DNA from: Rhodospirillales bacterium | GTDB lineage: Bacteria > Pseudomonadota > Alphaproteobacteria > Acetobacterales > Acetobacteraceae | Length of the DNA stretch: 5,153 nt | Reading direction: 5' to 3' | Assembly (NCBI GenBank): GCA_903644035.1 | Contig: CAHJXG010000501.1 | Location: 1 to 5,153 of the forward strand | Shown here: positions 1 through 5,153 of the stretch, in pieces | Layout: each line of letters opens with the position of its first letter | Numbering within the stretch: position 1 is the first letter of the stretch | Notes under the pieces: generated by a model | What the model saw: only the letters and a program-made list of their open reading frames with translations | The model's database searches: none | What the model was told of the DNA's origin: nothing | Program-made: the position numbers and the translations under genes

Positions 1-306
1 TGGGGATCGTTCATCAGCCCCACGGTGTTCGGCCTGGCGGCGTCGGCGCAGGTGCTGATCTACGTGCTGGTGGGCGGCCTGGGCACGCTGCTGGGACCGA
101 TTCTGGGCGCGTTCGGCATCCAGTATCTGATCTCGGTGATCGGGGCGCAGGACCTGGTGAACGCCAACCTGGTGCTGGGCGCGGTGCTGGTGGTGTTCGT
201 GCTGCTGGTGCCGCAGGGGCTGGTGCCGGTCGTGCGGGGGCTGGTCCGCCGGGTGCCGGGCGTGCGGCGCGGCCGGGTCGCCGAGGCCGCGGTGGTCGAG
301 CCATGA
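1..306 (+). CDS. Branched-chain amino acid/urea/amide-type ABC transporter permease, LivM/UrtC-like (3' part only)
   Basis: This is the C-terminal 101 residues of an inner-membrane permease of the LivM/UrtC family; the start lies upstream of the window. The visible part is very hydrophobic, with a likely membrane segment around residues 10-45 and another around 56-75. It contains the glycine-rich motif GGLGTLLGPILGA (residues 25-37), which is typical of the cytoplasmic loop in LivH/LivM-type permeases that contacts the ATPases. A basic Arg-rich tail follows, which fits a cytoplasmic C-terminus. The TGA stop overlaps the ATG of the next ATPase gene by four bases (ATGA), so the two are translationally coupled. 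The two ATPases that follow confirm the transporter class. The family carries branched-chain amino acids, urea, short amides or aromatic acids, and this fragment does not say which. LivM and UrtC cannot be told apart from the fragment. Confidence 0.88.
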   Translation, partial: WGSFISPTVFGLAASAQVLIYVLVGGLGTLLGPILGAFGIQYLISVIGAQDLVNANLVLGAVLVVFVLLVPQGLVPVVRGLVRRVPGVRRGRVAEAAVVEP

Positions 307-1022
307 CGGTGCCGCTGCTGGAGGCGCAGGAGGCCACCATGCGGTTCGGCGGCGTCACCGCGGTGAACGGCGTCAACTTCGCGCTGCGCGAGATGGAGCT
401 GCGATGCCTGATCGGCCCGAACGGCGCGGGCAAGAGCACGTTCTTCAAGATGCTGACCGGGCAGCTCAAGCCGAGCGCCGGGCGCATCCTGCTGCGCGGC
501 CAGGACATCACCGGCGCCGAGCCGCACCAGATCGCGCGTCTCGGCGTCGGCATCAAGACGCAGGTGCCCAACGTGTTCGACGGGCTGTCGGTGCGGGAGA
601 ACGTGTTCGTCGCGGCCAGCCGGCGCGGCTCGGCGCAGCAGGCCCGGCGCATCACCGCCGAGACGCTGGAGCGCCTGCGCCTCACCGCCATCGTGGGGCG
701 CCTGGTGGGCCAGCTGGCGCACGGGCAGCGGCAATGGGTGGAGATCGCCACCGTGCTGGCGCAGGAGCCGGAGCTGGTGCTGCTGGACGAGCCGGCCGCC
801 GGCATGACACATGAGGAGGTGCTGCGCACCGCCGAGCTGATTCGCGAGATCAACCGCACCCAGGCGCTGATCGTCGTGGAGCACGACATGCAGTTCATCC
901 GCATGATCGCCCGCACGGTGACGGTGTTCAACCAGGGCGGCATCCTGGTGGAGGACGATGTGGAGCGCGTGATGGCGAACGCGGCGGTGCGCGACGTGTA
1001 TCTTGGCAAGCAGGCAGCGTGA
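303..1022 (+). CDS. ABC transporter ATP-binding protein, UrtD/LivG-like
   Basis: This is a complete 239-residue cytosolic ATPase that powers the transporter. Motifs in order: Walker A GPNGAGKST (38-46), Q-loop Gln87 in KTQVPNVF, the family-specific signature LAHGQRQ (138-144) in place of LSGGQ, Walker B LVLLDEP (158-164) with catalytic Glu163, and the switch His194 in VVEHDM. The ELRCLIGPNGAGK stretch, the HGQ signature and the DEPAAGMT segment resemble UrtD of urea transporters more than classical LivG, whose signature is usually LAYGQ. The substrate need not be urea. The ATG at 303 overlaps the permease stop by four bases and has no clear Shine-Dalgarno, so translation is probably coupled to the permease. 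The length is normal for UrtD/LivG. ATP-binding function is certain; the exact subfamily is an inference from remembered family motifs. Confidence 0.93.
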   Translation: MTVPLLEAQEATMRFGGVTAVNGVNFALREMELRCLIGPNGAGKSTFFKMLTGQLKPSAGRILLRGQDITGAEPHQIARLGVGIKTQVPNVFDGLSVRENVFVAASRRGSAQQARRITAETLERLRLTAIVGRLVGQLAHGQRQWVEIATVLAQEPELVLLDEPAAGMTHEEVLRTAELIREINRTQALIVVEHDMQFIRMIARTVTVFNQGGILVEDDVERVMANAAVRDVYLGKQAA

Positions 1023-1030
1023 CGCTGCCG

Positions 1031-1037
1031 GGGGAGG
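1031..1037 (+). promoter_or_regulatory. Ribosome binding site deciding the start of the second ATPase
   Basis: GGGGAGG lies eight bases before the ATG at 1046. It lies downstream of the alternative GTG start at 1019, so it supports the shorter protein. Confidence 0.65.
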
Positions 1038-1045
1038 CAGGCGGC

Positions 1046-1753
1046 ATGATGCTCCAGGTGGAGGCGCTGCGCTCCGGCTATGGCCGCATCCCGATCCTGG
1101 CCGGGGTCAACTTCGCCGTGGCGCCGGGCGAGTTCGTCGGCATCCTCGGGCATAACGGCATGGGCAAGTCCACCCTGCTGCGCACGCTGATGGGCTACCT
1201 GCCGGCGACCGGCGGGCGCGTGACGTTCGAAGGGCGCGACGTCACCCGGCTGTCGCCCACCGCGCGCGCCCGGCTCGGCATCGGCTACGTGCCGCAGGGA
1301 CGGCAGATCTTTCCCGCCCTCAGCGTGCAGGAGAACCTGCGCATGGGCTGCCTGCTGTCGAAGCAGCCGGAGCGGCGGACCATCGAGGGCGTCCTGGAGA
1401 TGTTCCCGCGGCTGCGGCGCCTCTTGGACCGCACCGGCGGCGCCCTGTCCGGCGGCGAGCAGCAGTTGCTGGCGCTGGCCCGCTGCCTCTGCGGCGCGCC
1501 GCGGCTGATGCTGCTGGACGAGCCGACCGAGGGCATCCAGCCCTCGATCATCGACGAGATCATCGAGACGCTGCAGGCGCTGTCCCGCGGCGGCACGGTC
1601 ACGGTCGTGCTGGTCGAGCAGAACCTGAAATTCATCGCCGAACTGTCCCAGCGCATCCTGATCATCCAGAAGGGCGCCATCACCCGCGAGACCAGCCCCG
1701 AAGCCGTGCAGGACCCGGCGCTGATCGCCGAGTTCGTCGGCATGGCGGCGTAG
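1046..1753 (+). CDS. ABC transporter ATP-binding protein, UrtE/LivF-like
   Basis: This is the second ATPase of the transporter, 235 residues from the ATG at 1046. Motifs in order: Walker [10 protein letters not shown] (35-43), Q-loop in [10 protein letters not shown] (81-90), canonical signature LSGGEQQ (134-140), and Walker B LMLLDEP (154-160) with Glu159. The usual switch histidine is replaced by Gln192 in LVEQN, which is normal for LivF/UrtE proteins. A GTG at 1019 would add nine residues and overlap the previous stop (GTGA). I prefer 1046 because GGGGAGG at 1031-1037 sits eight bases upstream of it and [13 protein letters not shown] matches the usual family N-terminus. A second ATG at 1049 is also possible. 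It should pair with the upstream ATPase as a heterodimer under the two permeases. The UrtE-versus-LivF call is inference; the [10 protein letters not shown] segment leans to UrtE. Confidence 0.93.
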   Translation: MMLQVEALRSGYGRIPILAGVNFAVAPGEFVGILGHNGMGKSTLLRTLMGYLPATGGRVTFEGRDVTRLSPTARARLGIGYVPQGRQIFPALSVQENLRMGCLLSKQPERRTIEGVLEMFPRLRRLLDRTGGALSGGEQQLLALARCLCGAPRLMLLDEPTEGIQPSIIDEIIETLQALSRGGTVTVVLVEQNLKFIAELSQRILIIQKGAITRETSPEAVQDPALIAEFVGMAA

Positions 1754-1781
1754 CCCGTCCACTCCCAATCCTCATAAACTC

Positions 1782-1787
1782 AAGGAG
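1782..1787 (+). promoter_or_regulatory. Strong Shine-Dalgarno of the amidase gene
   Basis: AAGGAG is followed by a six-base spacer (CCAACC) and the ATG at 1794. It is the best ribosome binding site in the window. It sits in a 40-base gap (1754-1793) that is locally richer in A/T than its surroundings. I see no convincing -35/-10 pair or terminator in this gap, so the amidase is probably co-transcribed with the transporter but has its own strong translation start. Confidence 0.85.
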
Positions 1788-1793
1788 CCAACC

Positions 1794-3308
1794 ATGAGCG
1801 TCGAGAAGCCGACACTGTCGCAGTTGCAGGACATCGTGTTCGACCTGGGGATGGAGCTGTCCGAGGAACGGCTGGGCCTGTTTCACGCGATGATGGACGG
1901 CGCCGTCGAATCCTACCGCGTCATCGACGCGATGCCGGACGACAAGCCCGTCGTGCGCTACCCGCGCACGCCGGGCTATCAGCCGGGGGCGGAGGAGAAC
2001 GAGTACAACGCCTGGTACGTGAAAAGCGTGGTGAAGGGCGCGGAGTCCGGGCCGCTCGCCGGCAAGACCGTGGCGCTCAAGGACAACGTGTGCCTGGCCG
2101 GCGTGCCGATGATGAACGGGTCGGCGACGCTGGAGGGCTTCGTGCCGGACCAGGACGCGACCATCGTGACGCGGATGCTGGACGCGGGCGCCACCATCCT
2201 CGGCAAGGCGCATTGCGAGGCGTTCTGCCTGTCGGGCGGCAGCCATACCGGGGCGCTGGGGCCGGTGCACAACCCGCACAAGCGGGGCTACTCGGCCGGC
2301 GGCTCCTCCTCCGGCTCCGGCGCGCTGGTGGCGGCGGGCGAGGTCGACATGGCCATCGGCGGCGACCAGGGCGGCTCGATCCGCATCCCGGCTGCGTTCT
2401 GCGGCATCTACGGCATGAAGGGCACCTGGGGCCTCGTGCCCTACACCGGGGTGATGCCGATCGAGGCGACGATCGACCACACGGGGCCGATGACCGCCAC
2501 GGTGGCCGACAACGCCCTGCTGCTGGAGGTGCTGGCCGGGCCGGACGGCCTCGACCCGCGCCAGGCGGGCTGCACCACCGCGCCGTACACGCAGGCGCTG
2601 GGCCGCGGCGTGCGGGGCCTGCGGATCGGCGTGGTGACGGAGGGCTTCGGCTGGCCCAACTCCGAGCCGGGCGTGGACGCCAAGGTGCGCGACGCGGCCG
2701 AGCGCCTGGCCGGGCTGGGCGCCACGGTCGAGGAGGTCAGCATCCCCATGCACCGCATCGGCAAGGACGTGTGGGCGCCCATCGGCAACGAGGGCCTGCA
2801 GGTGCAGATGATGCGCGGCAACGGCATGGGCTTCAACTGGAAGGGCCAGTACAACGTGGGCCTGCTGGATGCCCATGCCGGCTGGCGGGAGCGGGCCAAC
2901 GACCTGTCGGACACGCTGAAGATCTGCATGTTCGTCGGCGAGTACTTCACCAACACTTACCGCGGGCGGTACTACGCCAAGGCGCAGAACATCGCGCGTC
3001 GGCTGCGCGCCGCCTACGACACGGCGCTGGCGCAGTACGACCTGCTGCTGATGCCGACGCTCCCGGTCGTCGCGACGCCGCTGCCGACCGCGGAGGGGGG
3101 CCTGGGCCTGTATGTGCAGCGGGCGTTCGAGATGATCAACAACACCGCGCCGTTCGACGTCACCGGGCACCCGGCGATGTCCGTTCCCTGCGGCCTCAGC
3201 GACGGGCTGCCGGTCGGCGCCATGCTGATCGGCAAGCATTGGGACGAGAGCACGATCTACGCCGCCGCCGCGGCCTTCGAGGGCGCCGGCGACTGGAAGC
3301 GGTTCTAG
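1794..3308 (+). CDS. Amidase (amidase-signature family, Rhodococcus enantioselective-amidase type)
   Basis: This 504-residue cytosolic enzyme is predicted to hydrolyse a carboxylic amide to the acid and ammonia. The catalytic triad is complete: Lys96 (VALKDNV), cis-Ser171 in GGSSSGSG (169-176) and nucleophile Ser195 in [16 protein letters not shown] (189-204). The 24-residue spacing between the two serines is that of the family. From memory, the same residue numbers form the triad of Rhodococcus sp. N-771 amidase. That resemblance extends through VPMMNGS (104-110), GLVPYTG (213-219), IDHTGP (227-232) and [10 protein letters not shown] (451-460). As in that enzyme, a helical extension of about 90 residues precedes the signature domain. 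The C-terminus ends soon after the fold, making it a little shorter than the roughly 520-residue Rhodococcus protein. There is no signal peptide. Its place 40 bases after a transporter suggests it processes the imported compound. Relatives take aliphatic or aromatic amides; the substrate here is unknown. The stop codon overlaps that of the convergent hydrolase gene. Confidence 0.93.
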   Translation: MSVEKPTLSQLQDIVFDLGMELSEERLGLFHAMMDGAVESYRVIDAMPDDKPVVRYPRTPGYQPGAEENEYNAWYVKSVVKGAESGPLAGKTVALKDNVCLAGVPMMNGSATLEGFVPDQDATIVTRMLDAGATILGKAHCEAFCLSGGSHTGALGPVHNPHKRGYSAGGSSSGSGALVAAGEVDMAIGGDQGGSIRIPAAFCGIYGMKGTWGLVPYTGVMPIEATIDHTGPMTATVADNALLLEVLAGPDGLDPRQAGCTTAPYTQALGRGVRGLRIGVVTEGFGWPNSEPGVDAKVRDAAERLAGLGATVEEVSIPMHRIGKDVWAPIGNEGLQVQMMRGNGMGFNWKGQYNVGLLDAHAGWRERANDLSDTLKICMFVGEYFTNTYRGRYYAKAQNIARRLRAAYDTALAQYDLLLMPTLPVVATPLPTAEGGLGLYVQRAFEMINNTAPFDVTGHPAMSVPCGLSDGLPVGAMLIGKHWDESTIYAAAAAFEGAGDWKRF

Positions 3309-3324
3309 ATCCCGTCCAGGAACC
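3301..3324. repeat. Short inverted repeat across the convergent gene ends
   Basis: GGTTC (3301-3305) and GAACC (3320-3324) are inverted around 14 bases that include the stop codons of both genes. A weak stem could form in either transcript. No T-run follows on either strand, so it is not a standard intrinsic terminator, and five base pairs can arise by chance. Confidence 0.3.
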
Positions 3325-4078
3325 CTGAAAGCAGGCGGTTGACCCGGTCCGCCCGCTCGATGGCCAGGATGTGGGCGGCACGGGGCAGCACGGTCAGCTC
3401 GGCGTCGGGGATGCGGCTGCGGATGTCCTCGCTCATGGCGGGCGGGGTGGCCGGGTCGTCGGCGCCGGCGATGATCAGCGTGGGTGCGCGAACGCTGGCG
3501 TTGGACGGGCGCAGGTCCATGGCGCCGATGGCGCCGCAGCACACGGCGTAGCCGCCTGGGTCGATCTGCCGGAAGCGTTCCCGCAGCGCCTCCGCCAGCG
3601 GCGCGTGCCGATAGGCGGGCGTGAACCAGCGGGTCATGACGGCATCCACGATGGCGCCCATGCCCTGCTCCCGCACCAGCGCCGCCCGCTCCGCCCATCC
3701 CTGGGGCAAATAGGCGCTGGTCGCCATCAGCACGAGGCCGTGCACCCGGTCCGGCCGGGCGGCGGCGAGGGCCTGTGCCGTCATGCCGCCGAGCGACAGC
3801 CCGACGACATGGGCGCGGGCGATGCCCAGCGCGTCCAGCAGGCCCGCCAGGTCGTCCGCCAGGGTCCCGATCGTGATGGGCTGGTCCACCACGGGCGACC
3901 GGGCATGGCCGCGCGTGTCGTAGCGCAGCACCCGGTAGCGGCCGGCAAGCGCGCTGGCCTGGGCGTCCCACATCTCGATGGTCGTGCCGATGGAGTTGGA
4001 GAACGCCACGACCGGCGCATCCTCCGGTCCCGTGAGGTCGTAGAAAAGCTGCGTGCCGTTGGCGGCGATGAGCGGCAT
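3305..4078 (-). CDS. pcaD: Alpha/beta hydrolase, probable 3-oxoadipate enol-lactonase (PcaD-like)
   Basis: This is a complete 257-residue alpha/beta-fold hydrolase. The expected triad is visible: nucleophile Ser95 in the elbow GLSLGG (93-98), acid Asp208 in [12 protein letters not shown] (202-213) and base His236 in RAAHI. The N-terminal [12 protein letters not shown] (27-38), the RYDTRGH segment (52-58), the cap-region RWFTP (150-154) and [11 protein letters not shown] (174-184) match the pattern I know for PcaD. PcaD opens 3-oxoadipate enol-lactone to 3-oxoadipate in the beta-ketoadipate pathway for aromatic compounds, and the length is typical. No other pca gene is visible, so the enzyme may act on a related lactone or ester. 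The ATG at 4078 is preceded by GAGG (4088-4091 on this strand) with a nine-base spacer. There is no signal peptide, so it is cytosolic. The gene converges on the amidase gene. The fold is nearly certain; the substrate is not. Confidence 0.88.
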   Translation of the reverse strand: MPLIAANGTQLFYDLTGPEDAPVVAFSNSIGTTIEMWDAQASALAGRYRVLRYDTRGHARSPVVDQPITIGTLADDLAGLLDALGIARAHVVGLSLGGMTAQALAAARPDRVHGLVLMATSAYLPQGWAERAALVREQGMGAIVDAVMTRWFTPAYRHAPLAEALRERFRQIDPGGYAVCCGAIGAMDLRPSNASVRAPTLIIAGADDPATPPAMSEDIRSRIPDAELTVLPRAAHILAIERADRVNRLLSGFLDGI

Positions 4079-4087
4079 GGCATCGTG

Positions 4088-4091
4088 CCTC
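4088..4091 (-). promoter_or_regulatory. Ribosome binding site of the PcaD-like gene
   Basis: Read on the minus strand this is GAGG, nine bases before the ATG at 4078. It lies inside a 10-bp palindrome (4088-4097). Confidence 0.5.
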
Positions 4092-4107
4092 GCGAGGGTT
4101 CGCCTCG
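4088..4107. repeat. Palindrome and overlapping inverted repeat in the hydrolase leader
   Basis: CCTCGCGAGG at 4088-4097 is a perfect 10-bp palindrome covering the ribosome binding site. Its CGAGG half (4093-4097) is also inverted against CCTCG at 4103-4107 with a five-base loop. In the minus-strand mRNA this gives CGAGG, CCUCG, CGAGG in order, so the first two can form a small hairpin just upstream of the start. Operator or translational control is only a possibility; such short motifs are common at this GC content. Confidence 0.3.
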
Positions 4108-4160
4108 ACCTCTAGCACACCGGCTCGCGGCTTGCCGAGGCTGCACGCCGGGTCCGCACC

Positions 4161-4188
4161 GCATCGCCCGGGCGGCGCGCCTCGATGC
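4161..4188. repeat. Inverted repeat with 6-bp arms
   Basis: GCATCG (4161-4166) is inverted against CGATGC (4183-4188) around a 16-base GC-rich loop. A separate palindrome, CGCCCGGGCG, lies at 4165-4174 and overlaps the left arm. It is about 65 bases after the Hsp70-like stop codon on the minus strand. Its role is unknown and it may be chance. Confidence 0.25.
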
Positions 4189-4209
4189 TGGAGCGCCTGC
4201 GGATGGCTG

Positions 4210-4227
4210 GCATCCCGCCCGGGATGC
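4210..4227 (-). terminator. Possible hairpin terminator of the Hsp70-like gene
   Basis: GCATCCCG (4210-4217) and CGGGATGC (4220-4227) are perfect 8-bp inverted arms; with a realistic loop this is seven pairs and four loop bases. It begins about 25 bases after the Hsp70-like stop codon, where a terminator would be expected. No U-tract follows it on the minus strand, so it could be a weak or factor-assisted terminator, a 3'-end stabiliser, or a protein-binding palindrome. Confidence 0.4.
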
Positions 4228-4252
4228 GGGGGATCCGCAACCATGGATGGCT

Positions 4253-5153
4253 CTACTGCCCCAGGCGGTCACGCCCGATCTGCACCAGGCCCTCCGCCAC
4301 CGAGACGAACTCGCCGCCGCCTGAGACCCGTCCCGCGCCGAACCGCTGCTCGAACAGGCGGCGCACCGCTGGGACGAAGGCGGTGCCGCCGGTCAGGAAC
4401 ACGCGGTCTACCGCGTCGGCCGTGATCCCGGCCTGCCCCAGCGCCCGGTCCACCGCCGCCGCGAGCTGCAGGAGGTCCGGCGCGATCCAGGCCTCGAACT
4501 CCGCGCGCTCGACCACCGCCTCGATGGCGACGCCGGCGTGGTCGAAGCGCAGCGTGGCCCGGTCGGCGCGCGACAGCTCGGCCTTCACCGCCGAGACGGT
4601 CTGGTAGAGCTGGTAGCCCAGCTCCTCCTCGATCAGCCGGATGAGCTGGCGCAGCCTGGCCGGCTCGGCCGCGGTGCGGGCGACGTCGGTGATCTCCCGC
4701 AGCGTGCGCGGCGAGCGCATCAGCGACAGGCGGTGCCAGCGCGCGAAGCCCGCGTAGTACTCGGCCGGCACCGGCATGTCGGTGCCCATCACCTTGTAGG
4801 TGCTGCCCTTGCCCAGGCGTGGCGAGACCACGCGGTCGATGATGCGGAAGTCGAAGCTGTCGCCCGCGACGCCGACGCCCGTGGTGGCCAGCGCGGTGAT
4901 GGGGCGGGCCGCGCCCGGCTCGAAGCGCAGCAGCGAGAAGTCGCTGGTGCCGCCGCCGAAGTCGCCGATCAGCACGGTGGCCGGGGCGTCCAGCGTGCGG
5001 GTGAAGCGGTATCCGGCGGCCTCCGGCTCGAACGCCACCTCGACCTCGCCGAGGCCGGCCAGGCGACAGGCGTCGCGCAGCCGGGCCTCGCCCAGCGCGT
5101 CGTCGGCCTGGTCGCCCGCGAACCGCACCGGGCGCCCGGCGACGATCCGGGCG
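4253..5153 (-). CDS. Hsp70-like ATPase-domain protein, YegD-type (5' end beyond the window)
   Basis: This is the C-terminal 299 residues of an Hsp70/actin-fold ATPase; the frame stays open through the right edge, so the N-terminus is missing. The GTG at 5126-5128 is not the start, because the preceding residues (ARIVAGRP) continue the family pattern. Visible motifs, counted from the first visible residue: FEPEAAGY (41-48), the phosphate-2 loop DFGGGTSD (64-71), the adenosine motif LTGGTAFVP (253-261), and a connect-2-like GGGEFVSVAEGL near the end. The protein stops right after the ATPase domain with no peptide-binding domain or lid, as in YegD-type Hsp70 homologues of about 450 residues rather than DnaK. 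The first phosphate loop would lie in the missing part. The family's cellular role is poorly known, and chaperone activity should not be assumed. A hairpin follows the stop, and the hydrolase lies 174 bases downstream on the same strand. Confidence 0.9.
   Translation of the reverse strand, partial: ARIVAGRPVRFAGDQADDALGEARLRDACRLAGLGEVEVAFEPEAAGYRFTRTLDAPATVLIGDFGGGTSDFSLLRFEPGAARPITALATTGVGVAGDSFDFRIIDRVVSPRLGKGSTYKVMGTDMPVPAEYYAGFARWHRLSLMRSPRTLREITDVARTAAEPARLRQLIRLIEEELGYQLYQTVSAVKAELSRADRATLRFDHAGVAIEAVVERAEFEAWIAPDLLQLAAAVDRALGQAGITADAVDRVFLTGGTAFVPAVRRLFEQRFGAGRVSGGGEFVSVAEGLVQIGRDRLGQ

Larger units (their letters stand above)
4079..4252. other. 174-bp gap between Hsp70-like and hydrolase genes; no gene seen
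   Basis: This is the largest gap in the window. Both flanking genes are on the minus strand, so it should hold the 3' end of the Hsp70-like transcript and the leader of the hydrolase. I see no convincing small gene or -35/-10 pair. It holds three short inverted-repeat elements (4088-4107, 4161-4188, 4210-4227), listed separately. Plus-strand open frames cross it, but they run antisense into the Hsp70-like gene and are shadows. Confidence 0.6.

Noticed and set aside
14..1768. A 584-codon open frame on the minus strand, with smaller ones inside it
   Set aside because: It is antisense to the permease and both ATPase genes, which have complete motifs in their own frames. Its composition is repetitive and low in complexity.
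1754..1793. A promoter or terminator in the gap before the amidase
   Set aside because: The 40 bases show only the ribosome binding site. There is no inverted repeat with a T-run and no convincing -35/-10 pair.
1794..3308. GatA subunit of the tRNA-dependent amidotransferase
   Set aside because: The nucleophile motif is [16 protein letters not shown] rather than the GSDTGGSIRQPA-like form of GatA. The N-terminal helical extension fits the Rhodococcus-type amidase, and no gatB or gatC is nearby.
2090..3328. A 412-codon plus-strand open frame within the amidase
   Set aside because: It is a +2-frame shadow of the amidase, almost wholly Gly/Arg/Ala, with no motif or independent ribosome binding site.
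1680..4244. An 854-codon open frame on the minus strand
   Set aside because: It runs antisense to the whole amidase and over the hydrolase in another frame. Its translation is rich in Arg, Ala, His, Gln and Gly with no domain, as expected for the shadow of high-GC coding sequence.
3371..4607. Plus-strand open frames antisense to the hydrolase and the Hsp70-like gene (3371-4324 and 4185-4607)
   Set aside because: They overlap genes with clear catalytic or nucleotide-binding motifs on the other strand and have no recognisable domains.
4253..5128. GTG at 5126-5128 as the true start of the Hsp70-like gene
   Set aside because: The frame stays open to the window edge, the eight residues before it fit the family, and a start there would remove the first part of the ATPase domain.
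1..5153. A mobile element, defence island or new multi-gene system
   Set aside because: There is no transposase, integrase, terminal repeat, tRNA or abrupt change in base or codon use, and every gene belongs to a known family.

Overview
The window comes from a GC-rich bacterium (about 70% G+C by eye, with strong G/C at third codon positions). The gene types fit a metabolically versatile proteobacterium. An alphaproteobacterium such as Rhodospirillales/Acetobacteraceae is my best guess, but nothing here is a phylogenetic marker. No RNA gene, CRISPR array, insertion sequence or phage gene was seen.

Plus strand, 1-3308: a tightly packed run of four genes. First comes the 3' end of a LivM/UrtC-type ABC permease, cut by the window edge. 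Next are two ATPases of the LivG/UrtD and LivF/UrtE types, joined by short overlaps. After a 40-bp gap with a strong ribosome binding site comes a 504-residue amidase-signature enzyme of the Rhodococcus enantioselective-amidase type. Its complete Lys-cisSer-Ser triad is at residues 96, 171 and 195. The simplest reading is an import-and-hydrolyse unit: the transporter, whose binding protein and other permease should lie upstream of the window, brings in an amide. The cytosolic amidase then releases ammonia and a carboxylate. The substrate cannot be read from the sequence.

Minus strand, 5153-3305: the C-terminal two thirds of an Hsp70-like ATPase-only protein of the YegD type enters from the right edge. 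A 174-bp gap with several short inverted repeats follows. Then comes a complete 257-residue alpha/beta hydrolase resembling 3-oxoadipate enol-lactonase (PcaD). This gene converges on the amidase gene so closely that the two TAG stop codons share one palindromic CTAG (3305-3308), leaving no space for a terminator between them.

I did not find a clearly new system. The points most worth a second look are the amide-transporter/amidase pairing, the shared-stop convergent junction, the isolated PcaD-like enzyme, and the small inverted repeats around the hydrolase start and behind the Hsp70-like gene. The very long open frames antisense to the real genes are side effects of high-GC codon use.
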